Positions 46,540-59,164 of a stretch of DNA of 64,000 nucleotides are shown here, in pieces. Both the position numbers and the translations under genes were made by a program. Source of the DNA: Prostheceraeus crozeri (taxonomy: Eukaryota > Platyhelminthes > Polycladida > Euryleptidae); the NCBI GenBank assembly GCA_907163375.1, contig CAJQUW010007737.1, positions 1-64,000 of the forward strand, in the 5' to 3' direction. The number at the start of each line of letters is the position of its first letter. The first letter of the stretch is position 1. Under the pieces are notes generated by a model. That model saw only the letters and a program-made list of their open reading frames with translations. It was not told the origin of the DNA and ran no database searches.

Positions 46540-46850
46540 AAAGCTTCAGTGACTGTTATCAACCGGATCACACAACAAAGAGACACAGTCGATGTCAAGT
46601 TCTCAAGTTCTACAGAGAAGTTTGTGAGCGTTTTTTCGTGCGCCTGCTATTTTTTTCTAATAATGATCGGAGCAGGGCTCAATATTGTCGAGAAAACTTG
46701 CGCAATGATCTGAATTCTTCGAATCTGAAGGAATCGTGACGATCGGGGCATTTTGAAGGAATTCACAGCATGTTCCTGCATGTGCCATTGCTTTGAATCA
46801 GTTTGCACTTCTAGCAAAGTGATGATGCTTAAACAATCTAATAATGTGAT
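46540..46850 (+). repeat. dispersed repeat, copy 2 (partner at 5895-6235)
   Basis: It shares ordered blocks with the decayed coding region near 6 kb, notably gcattttgaaggaattca at 46748-46765. Similarity is partial, consistent with old copies of a multicopy element. The short open frame 46536-46739 is part of it. Confidence 0.5.
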
Positions 46851-47351
46851 TATACCATTCACTTTGCCATCACCAACCCCTAGCAGTACTAAAGAATGTC
46901 TATCAATTTCCACGCTAGGTTGATCTCTTCAACACGCATTTTAAATCTTCTAATTCTGGTCTCTCATTGTTTGAGACGATCGCTATTACTCTCTTATCAA
47001 TGCCTATGATTGCAGCCTGCGCGTATTGTCCAATTTTTCCAGGTGGCTATACAATAGGGACGATATCTGCATATTCTTTCCATTGATGCATGATCTCTCT
47101 CTCTCATATTAGTATTAATTATAGTTATCAAAATACATTTCTTGAAACAATATTGTCTCCATGTATCTAAATTTACTACGCTAGTTTTGATTATATTTAC
47201 CCAAGTGGACGGATCTTGATAAAACTTGAAAAATCAGGATGATTCTGTAAAAAACTTGGTAGATCAGCAAAAAAACTTGTCACTGAAATTAACAGAATAA
47301 ACCATACTGATTCTTATCAAGATTTTCAGTGTAAAAATTCCATTGAATAGC
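46851..47351. other. intergenic, no gene
   Basis: AT-rich; from about 47205 aaaacttg and tactgattcttatcaag motifs anticipate the minisatellite and recur near 54.8-55.1 kb. Confidence 0.4.
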
Positions 47352-47640
47352 TTACTGATTCTTGGCATGAATCCATATGGCTTTGTATGGAAAATATTAC
47401 AGCATGTAATTTACTGATTCTTGGCATGAATCCATAGGATTTTCTATGGAAAATATAACAGCATGTAATTTACTGATTCTTGACATGAATTCATAGGATT
47501 TTTCTATGGAAAATATTACAGCATGTAATTTACTGATTCTTGACATGAATTCATAGGATTTTCTATGGAAAATATTACAGCATGCAATCTATACTGATTC
47601 TTGACATGAATCTGTAAGCTTTTCTTAAGATTAATTTTTC
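47352..47640. repeat. minisatellite, 59-60 bp unit, about 4.5 copies
   Basis: Units begin ttactgattcttggcatga at 47352, 47411, 47470 and 47530, with a degraded fifth near 47590. Each continues ccataggattttctatgg and aaaatattacagcatgtaat. The middle copies are most alike. Confidence 0.9.
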
Positions 47641-50600
47641 AACAGAAAAATGACAGCATCCTATACATTATGGCAATGGCCCGGATGATCCCGAACAATA
47701 ACTGATTCAATGCTATTCATCCAGAACCAGATCAACATTATTGTTGGGAATACATTTCAAGATGCACAATTTTCGAAAATTCCCATGAATTCAGAAACTA
47801 GAAATTGAAATTCATGGTAAGCATGTCTGTATCATCGCTTGAAAATATGTTTCATTGTTGAATTATTTCTGATATCAAATTTAAAAATACTGTTAACGTG
47901 GCAATTAAGCAATGAGAACTTCAGGGTGAATGAGATTCAACGTATTGTTCGTCGGGATCATCTGGGGGCTAATAGCCACTACCCACATATGGATATGATA
48001 TTTGGCAAAAATTCGGAAGATCCCGTTGAAAGATGATAGAGAATCTAGATATAAATCGAGGGACGTGAAAGATTTAAGTAGATTTTGCAAACGTCCCGTT
48101 AAATCCTGTTTACATTCTCTATTAATTTTGTGATATACATACGTTACTAATGCGTTGTACTTGTAGTGGACAACGCAAAGTACCTGTAGGCCTAATTGAC
48201 ATTGCACACTTTTTTCAGATTAAGGTTAATTTTATTCCATATATTCTAATCAAAGACATATAAGACGTTAAAAAACGACACTATGCGTCCATTCTTGAAA
48301 TTGAAGAGAATCAGAAAGAAAGAAGCTTTCTTTCGTCAATGAATTGATATTCTGTCTCATTAAATACTTTATGTATAATTGTTCACTCAGGCATGAGATT
48401 GAGGCAAATAAAAAACCCGGAACGAGCGAGCAAGTTTGCGAAGGGGGTCTGGTCTTGAAATTTTTGTGACCTTTTTATTGATATTTGGCATAATCTAATG
48501 TAAGAAAAATAGTTGGCTAGGGCGAAAAAAATGGACGTTTTTTAAATAATCTAACTTTCGGAGGGGGTATACTTTTTTATTGCATATTTAGGTGAATTAC
48601 GAGAATGGTCTTTTCAGCACCAAAAACCCGGAAGATTCTCATACCTGTCACTTGAAATATCACAGAGAATAACAAACTTACGAAAAATGGTATTGCTGTA
48701 ATGATGCTCGAAGTCTCTGCCAATTATAGCTATTGTTTCCGGATGATATAGCAGAAATTGACAGAGACTAGTACCAACTCAACGGAAAACCATTGTCACA
48801 TTCTTTTGTTTATGCAATTACTCTGACAACGACATATTTAAAAAGGGCAAATCTTAAACAAATCAAAAAATAGGAATTAAGCAGAAATCGTAATAATTAC
48901 ATGATATTTTTACTCTACGTATGTTTGTACATTGCAGTCATTATATTGTTCATGTAATAATTTTTTTTGATTTTCATACCGAATCCTGCATCAATTTCTA
49001 CATCAACTGGCCAGTAACGCATTTAATGTATCTGACCAAGCATATTACTATGTGCTGACGCGAAAAAGAGAAATATCGCAATCGACGAAGCCGCAGGATC
49101 ACGCAGTCATTTAAATCCTGTGGTCGAAGGAATATCACACATAGTTTTGAGTATCACACATGCTGACATTGACGTCTCAAGAAAACAAACCTAAACGAAG
49201 CTCTGTTATGGCGTTACTTTACTCCACTACAAAGTGTACTCTACGGACAACTCATGGAAAATATGCTCGACTTCGTACTTTTGGTGTTATATACGGCTGA
49301 AAACTTATCCTGTACATGATCATGTACAGTGCTGTTGCATGGCAATGTTGAATGCATAGAAGCAGAATATGTTAAGATTGAAGGTAATTTTGCCTTGCAA
49401 GATAGCTTGCATTCACGAAAAGTAAAGAAATATAGTAAACGGCTGATAGCCCTTCTAGCCTATTACAGTATATCTGATTTCTATGCTAAGGCCTTTCCTA
49501 ATATTCAATATATTAAATATATTATCGTTGTTTAAACCATTTCATTCATGGATAATTTCAAAATTACTAGATTCATTATCGGATTGTTGTGAGGACAGCG
49601 GGCTGTCGATCGTAAACGCTTCGACATCAGCTCGCCGTGAGGACCGATCTTTTGAAGCCTAACAATAGCCATTTAACGGAATCGATTGCCAAGAAAATCT
49701 AATACGAGTACATATAACATTGTATTACATGACGGAATGGTGACCAGTTAACCTATGACGCGCGTGCGCATTAGGGTCACAACAGGTGAATATCATGTGG
49801 CACTGTTCTCTCGCTAGTCAATGCTGACACATTTGTTATTGATAGCAATAGCATTACATCTACTCGCGTGGAATGAATCTCTTACCATTATCAAAGACTG
49901 AAATGGAATTCTACACAATCCACGAATGTTTGAATGGTCACCCGATAGTGTCACAGAATGACCGCCATATACCTTTAAGATATCGCCTCTAACTCAAAAA
50001 GTCAGTGTGTACTTTTCTAATTTAATTCGGTTTACAGGAAGAGCACTCCCTAAATTACTCGTTGCTCAATTTTTTGGCAATCGATTCAGTTAATCGCGGC
50101 TTTTAGATAGACGTACATATCTGAGGGTGTTTGAATTATCGTGCTTATTATCAGTAGGTTTCTAACAGTAGACACATCTTTAGACGACTTATCGTTAATC
50201 ATATTGGCTAATTGCTTAGTTGCATTGCCGTAGGTTGAAATGCTTTGCCTTCGATGCCGTTGTTCGATTCCTTTGATGTCGCTACTGACGAGTGTTGTGA
50301 CGATGGGCATGACTGATAGCGTTCATGATGTCATGGTTTCATAATGCAGTCCTAGGTAAAGCGGTTTTGTGGTTCCATGTGAGAGTTAGAGGCGGAAAAC
50401 AGAGGTCAAACTGCGTAAGATTGCTTTGTTTGACGTGATGCAACGTTAGTATGGTCGTGTAGGCCTATTCATCTAATCAATCAGATGATCAATATGCAGA
50501 TATCATGGTTACCGGTATGTTAAAAAATATAAAATATTAGTTGATGTCTTCAAATCTTGAGAAAGTAAGAAACTATATAGGTAAGTTTACTATCAAATAT

Positions 50601-50692
50601 AAGCGGATAGAGATGTAATTGAGCAGGTTGAGTTCTTGTTGATGTCTAGTCTACAAACGATAATAGGACAGATATACAAAGTTAAACTGAAT
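47641..50692. other. intergenic, no supported gene
   Basis: AT-rich. Contains a perfect 20-bp palindrome ctgtacatgatcatgtacag at 49310-49329. Open frames are short and unconvincing. Confidence 0.45.
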
Positions 50693-50730
50693 ACTGCCAT
50701 GTCACCCCATCGATGGGGCGACATGGCAGT
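50693..50730. repeat. 38-bp palindrome (actgccatgtc...gacatggcagt)
   Basis: The 19-bp arms have one mismatch and no spacer, centred on atcgat. The half-site aatactgccatgtcacccca recurs at 53639-53658. It looks like element termini joined head to head. Confidence 0.7.
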
Positions 50731-50917
50731 TTTTGAACTTTTTTTAAAATCAAAATCAGAAGGTCAAGAACTCCAGGGGTGTGATTACTCTTAAAATTCC
50801 TAAAATTTCAAAACTCTCCTAAAATTCCTAAAATTTGGTAAAAAAAATGAAAAATTCCTAAAATTTTGTATTACAAAAGTTGGGTTTTTTCATCTTACCT
50901 ACTTATTGATATTACAG

Positions 50918-51073
50918 CCATTCTGATTGCAGAGAGGTTAGCGTTCATGCCCTGCTGAGATGTCATGAGATAGGATTTATGAAAGCTAAGCACATCCATT
51001 AGGGCTGCAGGGAGGTAAGCGTACCTGGCTTGCTGAGCTGTCTTTAGGCAGGATTTATGAAAGCTAAGCACAG
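50918..51073. repeat. tandem duplication, two 78-bp units
   Basis: Units 50918-50995 and 50996-51073 share ggatttatgaaagctaagca and the spacing of gcag-gaggt-agcgt and ctgctgag motifs, with moderate divergence. The minus-strand frame 50895-51083 simply repeats VLSFHKSYL. Confidence 0.8.
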
Positions 51074-51515
51074 CCGTTACCAAGTTTGAATAAATTTGTT
51101 TTCACACTAAAGTGTTCATTGATTTTTACGGAGACTGTTCGTATCAGCGATTGCTACTGTTCACTGATATCATTGATTTGTTTCTCTCGCTTTTTGATAC
51201 CAAAGCTGAACAGCATATTCGCAGTATATTACTTGTTAGAGATAGTTTTTACATTGTTTTTATACGTTGTTGCACTTTTGTTGGTGGAGAAGGAATGGCT
51301 ATAAGGGGTGAAGAGGAGGCCATTAGTGAAAAAAAATAAAAATAATATAATTCATGCTTGTTTTCATGTATTTATACAGGTTTTGAATAGTCAAATCAAG
51401 CAATAAAACAGCGTTTTTTTAGCATACTGAATTCAATAATGACAAGCAAGCCATAAGAAACAATTTGTAGGAATAATTAGCTTCGTTACATTATATCAAT
51501 CATAATTATACAATT

Positions 51516-51716
51516 AATTATAAGAGGTGCTAGATGTTAGAGTGAATATTATAACAAGTAATTCACCTCCCCGGCGGCATTCGACAGTGATCTATGTTTG
51601 AACCCAGGACTCTCCATGATATGAAAAATCCATAGATCACTATCGAATTGCCGTCGGGGAGGTGAATTACCGGTACTTGCTATATTATTCTCTTTCATCC
51701 AGCACCTCTTATAATT
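51516..51716. repeat. inverted repeat with about 80-bp arms
   Basis: Arms 51516-51596 and 51631-51716 pair as aattataagaggtgc...tgatctatg against its complement, with small indels. The 34-bp spacer read on the minus strand contains gagtcctgggttcaaac, resembling a Pol III B box, so this may be two head-to-head SINE fragments. Confidence 0.7.
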
Positions 51717-51897
51717 TATAAAAACACGGCAGGCCTTGTGTATGACGTATATCCGAATATTATTTTAACTTAAGATCAGTGTCGATCAACAAAACGACTT
51801 CGTAATCCAAATATGTATAGTGTGCAATCATTACGACATTTAATGTCTTAATTTCAGAGTTTAAACAGTTTTGAGGGATAATTTCGTTTAAATTTGT

Positions 51898-52123
51898 TAG
51901 GCCTCCTGGTCCGAACATCCGAGGAGGCCAAAGGAAAAGATGGATTCACAATGTGGACAAGGACCTCCGCGACCTGCGGCTCGATCGTCGAACTGCACAG
52001 GATCGAGGTGCATGGAGGAGCGCTATCCGTCCTCAACATTGGAGTCGGCATGGAATACCGTCCAACCCTCAAAACTGGTGGAACCAAGGACGTAAAACCG
52101 GTCAGTAAGTAAGTAAGTAAGGC
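51898..52123 (+). mobile_element. 3' end of a non-LTR retrotransposon with (GTAA)n tail
   Basis: One plus frame reads GGQRKRWIHNVDKDLRDLRL then TAQDRGAWRSAIRPQHW and stops at 52106-52108. This is the C-terminal signature that follows reverse transcriptase in many LINE families. A gtaagtaagtaagtaag tail follows the stop at once, as in elements that end in short tandem repeats. It is strongly 5' truncated. Other open frames here are shadows. Confidence 0.75.
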
Positions 52124-52824
52124 GATCTGCGCTAGATGTGCATGTTTTTGCTGGAGAAATTGTCCTTTTATTTGATGATATCATACCTCAGTAATCATCA
52201 CCGTTAACGTAGACATAACTGTACACTACATATCCTGTTCAGAAACTCGTTTACGAGGCATTTTTAAAATCATCTCTTTGTCAAGCGTTATCTGCTCCCC
52301 CATCCAAGTCTAGTTTACTGGAATCATTGGACGATTCCTATATGCTGCCGTCTTTCCAACATTAAGGAAAGTGGGCGTTTGAAGGTAATCATCATCATTA
52401 ACGTAAGCATACTTATACGACGCATGTCCTGTTCAGAAACTCGATTACGAGGCTTTTCATTATTTCAATTCAACAAATCAACATTTGACCAACTCATAAA
52501 TCTGTATGACTGTTGTATTTTTTATTACTGTTGAAATCTCAACGTCACTACATGTAATAAAAACAAAATATATTTCAAAACAGCATTATGTCTGAGTTGA
52601 ATAGGCTTTGTCTCTCGTGAAATCTGTTCGTCTGCCATGAAAGCACTGTCTTATGAGATGGATATTAAGTCAATGTTATATCAATTGCAGAGTATTCTAA
52701 TTTTTCACTGAAATTCCTAAAAATTGTCTGTTAAATTCCTAAAATTTTAAAAGGGGTCAATCACAGGGCTGGAACTCTTATCACATTATTTTGACCTGTA
52801 CAAAAAGTTGAGAAATACGCTATG

Positions 52825-53574
52825 TACCGTACTTTTCCGGCCTATAAGGCGCATCCGCGCATAAGGCGCACAAGCCGATTTTTAGATAATTTCGTATTTT
52901 GTCAACAGATAAGGCGCATTTCGCGGTTAAGGCGCACATGTATACCTACTTTTAGATGATACCTTGTACAGTAGGAAACAATAATTGAAACTAATTTCAC
53001 CGATTGAAGCACTACCGGTAGCTTAGAATAAGCAAAAGCTATGTTATAATAGGTCTCTTGAAAAACCACGAAGGTTCATGATCGTCATTATAGCCAAAGA
53101 ATATTCCAATACATAAGGCTCAGCTAAACCAACAGAAGCTACATGTCAGAGTCTTGTGTATGAAATGTTTGGTTCACCTGCACGCAGGAAGTTTCACTAT
53201 TCACTTCAATATTCACCTCGGTATCTGAATCAAGACTCGTTTCAGTGTTACAATCAATGTTCGTCTCAAGTGTGATACTCACTATCACTATTGGCTTCGG
53301 TAACTGAATTAAGGTTCGGTGACGAAATCAATGTCAAGAAAATGACGCCCCTACCTCTTTCTTGAAGCCACTTCGAATAACCTTTTCTGGCACTTGCTCC
53401 CAGGATACTTTTAAATCATAATAAGTACTTTACAATACTTGTAAATGAATGCCTGCTAATCTCTACCGAACTAAAAATTCTAATTTAACCTTAGATAGGG
53501 CGCACTCCGCAGATAAGGCGCACTGGCTGAATCCAAGTAAAAAAGTCGCGCCCTATAGACCAGAAAGTACGGTA
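52825..53574. mobile_element. MITE with TACCGTACTTT terminal inverted repeats
   Basis: The element begins taccgtacttttccggccta and ends ctggtctatagggcgcga in complement, giving TIRs of about 20-25 bp. Just inside both ends are repeats of ataaggcgca. It is 750 bp with no transposase. Superfamily not assigned. Confidence 0.8.
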
Positions 53575-53659
53575 ATACGGATAAAGTATTCATTTTTAGT
53601 TTGTTTTCACAATCTGGACACGAGGGATGATTGTCGAAAATACTGCCATGTCACCCCAT

Positions 53660-56293
53660 TCTCCCCTATATCCTGTTTATTCAAGACTATTGATAGGCAT
53701 GAGAATTTTACGCGCGGATACGTGGGCGTCCCCCGAACCCACCCTCTTTAAAGTTAAAGGACAAAGTTTTGGGGTGGGGCAGGTTGGAGTGCCAGAAATC
53801 ACAGGGTGTTCTTGATCTCTAAGATTTAGCTTTCTCATTGTCTCAACTTGAGTTAAGTAGGATTGCGTTATTTTCACTGTTGTAACTGGTCCTGTCCGTA
53901 TACAAACTTTTACCGGCGAGACCGGCACCGGTCTGATTCGGCATCGCAAGATGAAAAATCTCAATTGCTCTTACTCTAAAAATCTCAGGAATTTCTTCGG
54001 TTCCGAGTAGTAATTGAAATACATAGTTATTTTTGTCGGCATAGAAACACAAGAGGGAAGAAGATTGACTGCTGCAAAATATAGTCACTTCAGCCCAGTA
54101 TGGCCTCATCCTTCACCTCAGTTTTCAGATAGCGGGTGGCACGTCGCGAGAGATATTTATGGCTCTATTTTGAGCCAAAGATGTACCTAAGTTACTGAAA
54201 ATCATATTGAAGTTTTTTTGATCTACTGTCTTATTAAGGATCTGCATGAATCTCAAAATTTTTAATAGTAATAGTACTGATTATCGTATTAATAGTAATA
54301 GTACTGCTGCTGTGATTGCTGTAACCTGTTTGTAAATAAGTCTTCCATACCATACAAGTGTCGAGACTGTTAAGAAAAATCTCAACCTAAATTCATGTGA
54401 CTGTTTTTGCATACTATGCAAACTTTATAGACTGGGGGCGAGTGTCGTGCATTGTGATTGTTTAGCAGTACTATTAGTATGAACTCTCTATGTTGTTTTA
54501 TGTAGTCACTTTTCAAATTGTCGCAACAGTCGTAGTTCTGTTTTCAGTCAATAAAAGCCTATGCTTATCAACCGAATGTTTTCCGATCTCTACTCAACTC
54601 CATAGCTTAGGCACGACAACCATCTCCTTTTTTCCACTTCAGGTCTTAACATGACATTTTAGACATTTATCGATACTATGCCATTTATTTGCATCTGGAG
54701 TTCGATTCTCCTCTCTCAGTGTTAAGGAGAGTTTGGAAGATGCAATTGACTTGATACTAGTAATACACTGATTAATAGTATCAGTGTAATAGTACTGATT
54801 TATTAAGGAAAATGAAAGATTTACCAAGATTATTGCTGGAATCAGGCTAATTTTATGGGAAATCAGTGGAATTATGAAACTTACCAGCGGGGATCTTGCT
54901 GTCTAAAATGTGTGCGCGATATTTTTGTAAGTTTTGTTCTGGAACCATTATGAAACAGCAAGAATTTTGCAACAGAAAAGGGCTGATTCATGAAGGATCT
55001 TACTGATTCATTTTGAGAAAAACTTGGTATTCCTTGCATATCTTGCATGATTTTCAAAGTTTGATACTGGAACCAGAACAAAATTCAGTATGAATCTTAC
55101 CAAGATTTGCTGTGAAATTTCCCCTTGGGTATAGAAAGAAGGATCTACAGTGTATAATTTACAAAATATTGGCCCTTCCCTAAAACAATGTTTATATTTG
55201 CCGTCAAACTTTTGATTAATGGTCTATTTGGGTGAAATACCAACAAACTTCTTAAAAAAGTCAAGTTTTTATTTCTTAATTGCAATATCTATGACAAAGA
55301 ATCAGACGTTGAGTAAAAATCAAGCCTTCATCAGAATCAGATTAAACCAACTGTGCATTTAGTTGAAATCAAAGCATATCGGTGCGCTCGATTTGAAGTT
55401 ATACGGACTTGAATATAAATTACCGGTCATTTACCGATAAATTACCAGTAAATTACCGGTAATTTTTAAACACTATAGTTGATAGTAGAGAATTATGATT
55501 CCGAATTTCCTAGCTTCTGTATGAGGAGTCGTTGAAATAAGCAGCGGTGCCTATATCGTATACGCTTGACGATCGCTTAAAATTGTCTCCATTTAGGCCT
55601 GTCGCCAACAAAGTGATTGCTATTTATCGCTAGATCGAGAATGATGTTTTGTGATGGGAAAGTATGCTTAGGCCTACTAGCTTAATTTAAGCTGTGAAAC
55701 GAGAAGCTGTATTTTGCAGGTTTTATAAGAAGAAAAAGTGATTTGTGATATCGATTCGTCGACAAATCCTCTATGACGATGGCATGCGATCCACCGATCA
55801 TGTATCGATGAAATCAAGCGCCATCATCATTGCCTAAATTCTACTGAATTGTTGTGTGAAAAGCAGATGTTACAGGCTAGCTTAGGATAATGCAAAAATT
55901 TGGTAAAACCCTTTATTTTAGTCTGTGGTGACAATGCCGAAGTCGCCAATAGTACGAAGTCGCAAGGCTATAGTTTGCCACTGCGCCGTCGGATCACTGA
56001 ACTATATTCACATAGGTATACAACATGAAGTGATTTCATTATGAGTAGAATATTAATTACTAATCCTTGTTTTCTCACAATGAATTCACATTATGTCCAA
56101 CTTGGAAAATGCGATTTCAAGCGGCACGGCGCAGATTATCATCTAGGCGGTACATGGGACCATCCTTGCTCCGTGGCTTAAAACCCGGATAATTAGACTG
56201 GTATAGCATCTCGTTAAGTTTTTAGAAAATGAGAAACTGGATCACGAAGTAATTATACCACGCATTTTTAACTTCAAGTCTAATTCACTCTAC
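53660..56293. other. intergenic/intron of unknown gene, no supported gene
   Basis: Includes a cluster of taccggtaa-type short repeats at 55420-55475 ending aaacact; a similar aaattaccggtaa run with agtgttt sits near 46125-46160. Nothing coding recognised. Confidence 0.4.
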
Positions 56294-56453
56294 TTTGCAC
56301 TGTGACTGAACTTTTGCTTGATAGAGGCACGAGTTGACATCAAGACATTGACAGTTATGAAAAAGGATGAATTATTTGTTTCACATTTCAGCTCTAGTTA
56401 TAGGCTTGAGTCCTATCATAAGAGGGCTCCGACAACACATCCCTGCATCCCTG
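56294..56453. mobile_element. hAT-like MITE family N2, right-end fragment
   Basis: It follows the right end of copy A (gagttgacatcaagaca..., tttcagctctagttatagg, cgacaacacatccctg). The left part is missing. Confidence 0.55.
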
Positions 56454-56582
56454 TCTTCTTTTTACTGCACTCTTGGGAGAAAATGTAATTTATAATCGAA
56501 GCAACAATCACATCATTGCATTGTGAAATATGAAATGAATAAGCTTAACAGAAAACTATCAAAACAATGGTAAATAATATAA

Positions 56583-56588
56583 TTTATT
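56583..56588 (-). terminator. AATAAA polyadenylation signal, minus strand
   Basis: The plus-strand tttatt reads AATAAA on the minus strand, about 135 bp downstream of the stop codon at 56722. Position and strand suit the candidate terminal exon. Confidence 0.35.
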
Positions 56589-56721
56589 GAAATGATAAAT
56601 ACAAAGAGAGGTCAAGATTTCGGTGTCAATCAATCACGTCAACGTGAGGTACAAAAATCAACAAAATAATCATCTTCTGAACACCTGTATCAAACAAGAA
56701 ATGCAGATTATCAAACCTTGA

Positions 56722-56983
56722 TCATAAGCGACGATTACGATTGGTCTGCAACGTTTTACGTATCAAATTTTGATGATTATAAACAATCATAGAGGAAGAT
56801 GCAAACATGGAGGGAAGAAGCTCTCCAGAATCCTCTGCGAATCCTGTGATCAATGGGAAGGGATGCAGGAAGTGCCATGGACGGGATAGAGGACCTACAA
56901 GATCAGTGGAAATCATCTGAGTTGATTGCACGGTTGATGGCAGGACGGATCTGCGGCAGTGGAAAATCTTCATCTCACGCAAC
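56722..56983 (-). CDS. candidate terminal exon of a minus-strand gene
   Basis: An open frame of 86 codons follows a strong acceptor (tttctttgcag, ending 56984) and stops at 56722. The peptide includes STDLVGPLSRPWHFLHPFPL and ITGFAEDSGELLPSMFAS. An AATAAA on the same strand lies at 56588-56583, about 135 bp past the stop, as expected for a last exon. It enters one base before a codon boundary, so it cannot join m4 directly; at least one exon between 60898 and 56984 is missing. It may belong to the same gene or to another. Confidence 0.4.
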
Positions 56984-57173
56984 CTGCAAAGAAATTGATT
57001 TCATTTACGCTTGAGCATTAGCTAGCTTATCCAGCCAGATTGTAGTAGGATTGACTCGAATTCCAATAATTAACATTAAATTAACTAAGTAACATTTAAA
57101 TCAATACACGACAGAAATTGTGTCATTCGTTGACGTCTATTCCCTTTATTGAAGTCATCAAGTTGCTTTAAAC

Positions 57174-58892
57174 CAGTGGTGGACAACGCGTGGCCCGCCA
57201 CCGCTTCCCATTCCAGTGGAGGACTCCGACTCCGGGTAGCAAGTATATGAAGCCTAGTTTTTTGAAAAATTAATTAGTAACCTACGTCATAGATCATTAT
57301 AGGCCTACTTGAACCTATATTTAGTGATCATTCCTGTATCAATTATCAATAATTTTCGATGAAAGTTGATAAAATGGCTCCCTACAGTTGAATGCATACA
57401 CTCGGCTCCTCCCACCTTCTTAATGTGTGCTTCACACGGCTTTTCTCCAGTCTCTACTAGGCAGGAAAATCCCCGATCGTTCTTCAAAAAATATGAGTAC
57501 ACTTTCGATTTTAATATGCGCTTTAGAGGAGCCATCACACACGATTAACGTGAGGGTAAGAGGTAATGTTCTCAAACAAACTAATATTTCATTTTTGTCT
57601 CTGAGGTGACCTTTGGTGCGTATGTGTTATCGAGGCTAGGAAGGTTTGTCTTCTCTACTAAATCATCGAATGAAAAGACAATCCTTTTTTCACTATCACG
57701 AGTCATTCCATCAACTATTACAAGCTTTGCATGCACTGCTGTCCCTGTACTTTTGTTTGACGGAGAGAGTTGATATCTAGACGGTGACAGCTATGCACGA
57801 GGATAAATAATTTGTTTGTATTATATTTCGGGTCTAGTTATAGGTACTCCAACTCCGCATCCCTGATCTAAAGTGCAGCCCGGCGCACGTTATTTGAATC
57901 GATGATGTGAAAATGACTCACTCCGACTTCGTCCTTTTGGGGATTTAAGGGTGAGGGATCTCTTTAGAATTTGCAAAACCATAACAACTAAATGAGCAAT
58001 ATGATGGCACAAAAAACAAAAATTCACATTCGAATTGTCGAACCTTACTCCTTTAGTAATGAACATTTTCTCGTATACGCGCAAAGTGGTAATTCACCTG
58101 CATGAGTTTTATGCTAAGTCACATAGTATTATTCGATGCCCTGCTGAGTATCTTTCTCTACGTAATAAACCACGCCCCAATGACCTAGAAAGAGGCCTTG
58201 ACTACTGCGAATGGAGGAATCCAACCACAAGATTTTGACAGGCCTACATTCTTTTCAAATATTCTTGCTGATATTTCATTGTATACTACTACACTTATGT
58301 ATACTCGATTGGCATTAGCACACGACTACCATTTGTGTGGAGCCCATTTGGCGCGGTTTTTATGAAAGCCCAATATGTTTGGGTGACATATTTGCACGTA
58401 TGTACACGTCGCATGATCAATTAATTGTAGAAAATCATCCAATTTGTTCTTGTGCGGCTTTCAGGCGGATAGTCCGCATTGCACTTACAGAACCGTTGTT
58501 TTTGGATGAAATAAGTTAATAATGTCGGTCGAAATAACCAAAAATGTCAAATTACTGCTTAATTACACAAAAGAAAGTCTTCCATGATTTGTTGTAGGCC
58601 TTTCGCTCTTCAATACTCACATGAATTGTAGAGAGTAGATGATGATTCCTTAATATTAAACAAATTAGTTTGCTTACAATACTGCTGTAAAACATTAGCA
58701 TGCAAAAATTTTGTTATGTAATACGACCACTGCACAGTACGGTACAGCCGCCCCCAAATGTGCACTTCCAAAGTAACGGAATAAAAGAAATATTAAGTTT
58801 ATACCAATTCCATTTAAAAATTGGTGGTCCCGTGAGCCTTTCGCGAGCCACTCCTTGTGGCCGCCATCCCAACTTGGTTGCCCACCCACATG
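57174..58892. mobile_element. hAT-N1 copy 2, interrupted by another element, with TSD
   Basis: It starts cagtggtggacaacgcgtgg and ends ttgcccacccacatg, inverted relative to copy 1. Flanks are ctttaaac (57166-57173) and atttaaac (58893-58900), 7 of 8 identical. Internal sequence such as gcacacgactaccatttgtg and the end ccaacttggttgcccacc match copy 1 in complement. It is about 1 kb longer because MITE copy B sits inside and about 400 bp near 58370-58770 is absent from copy 1. Confidence 0.85.
57214..57865. mobile_element. hAT-like MITE family N2, copy B (nested in hAT-N1 copy 2)
   Basis: It aligns along its length with copy A at 19077-19724: gactccgggtagcaagtata at the left, cacggcttttctccagtctc in the middle, and aactccgcatccctg at the right. 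hAT-N1 sequence resumes directly after it (atctaaagtg). Open frames inside are not genes. Confidence 0.85.
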
Positions 58893-59164
58893 ATTTAAAC
58901 AGAAGCATCTCGGAAGATGCGAGATGGTACACAAGTAAACCGGCAATGTAGCTCAATCCGCCAACTACTAAGCTAACAACACCACCATTGGAGGCCTTTG
59001 GTGATGCAGATTTCTGTCGAAAACAGACCTGTCGTCAGCAATCCATCACATTATCAGGAACGTGCTCATTAACGCTGAGTCTGATGGCTCAAGTTCGATG
59101 TCAGGCATAAGAATAATGCCAATGCACATCACAGGACACAAGTAATAGAATTGACATGTCTCAG

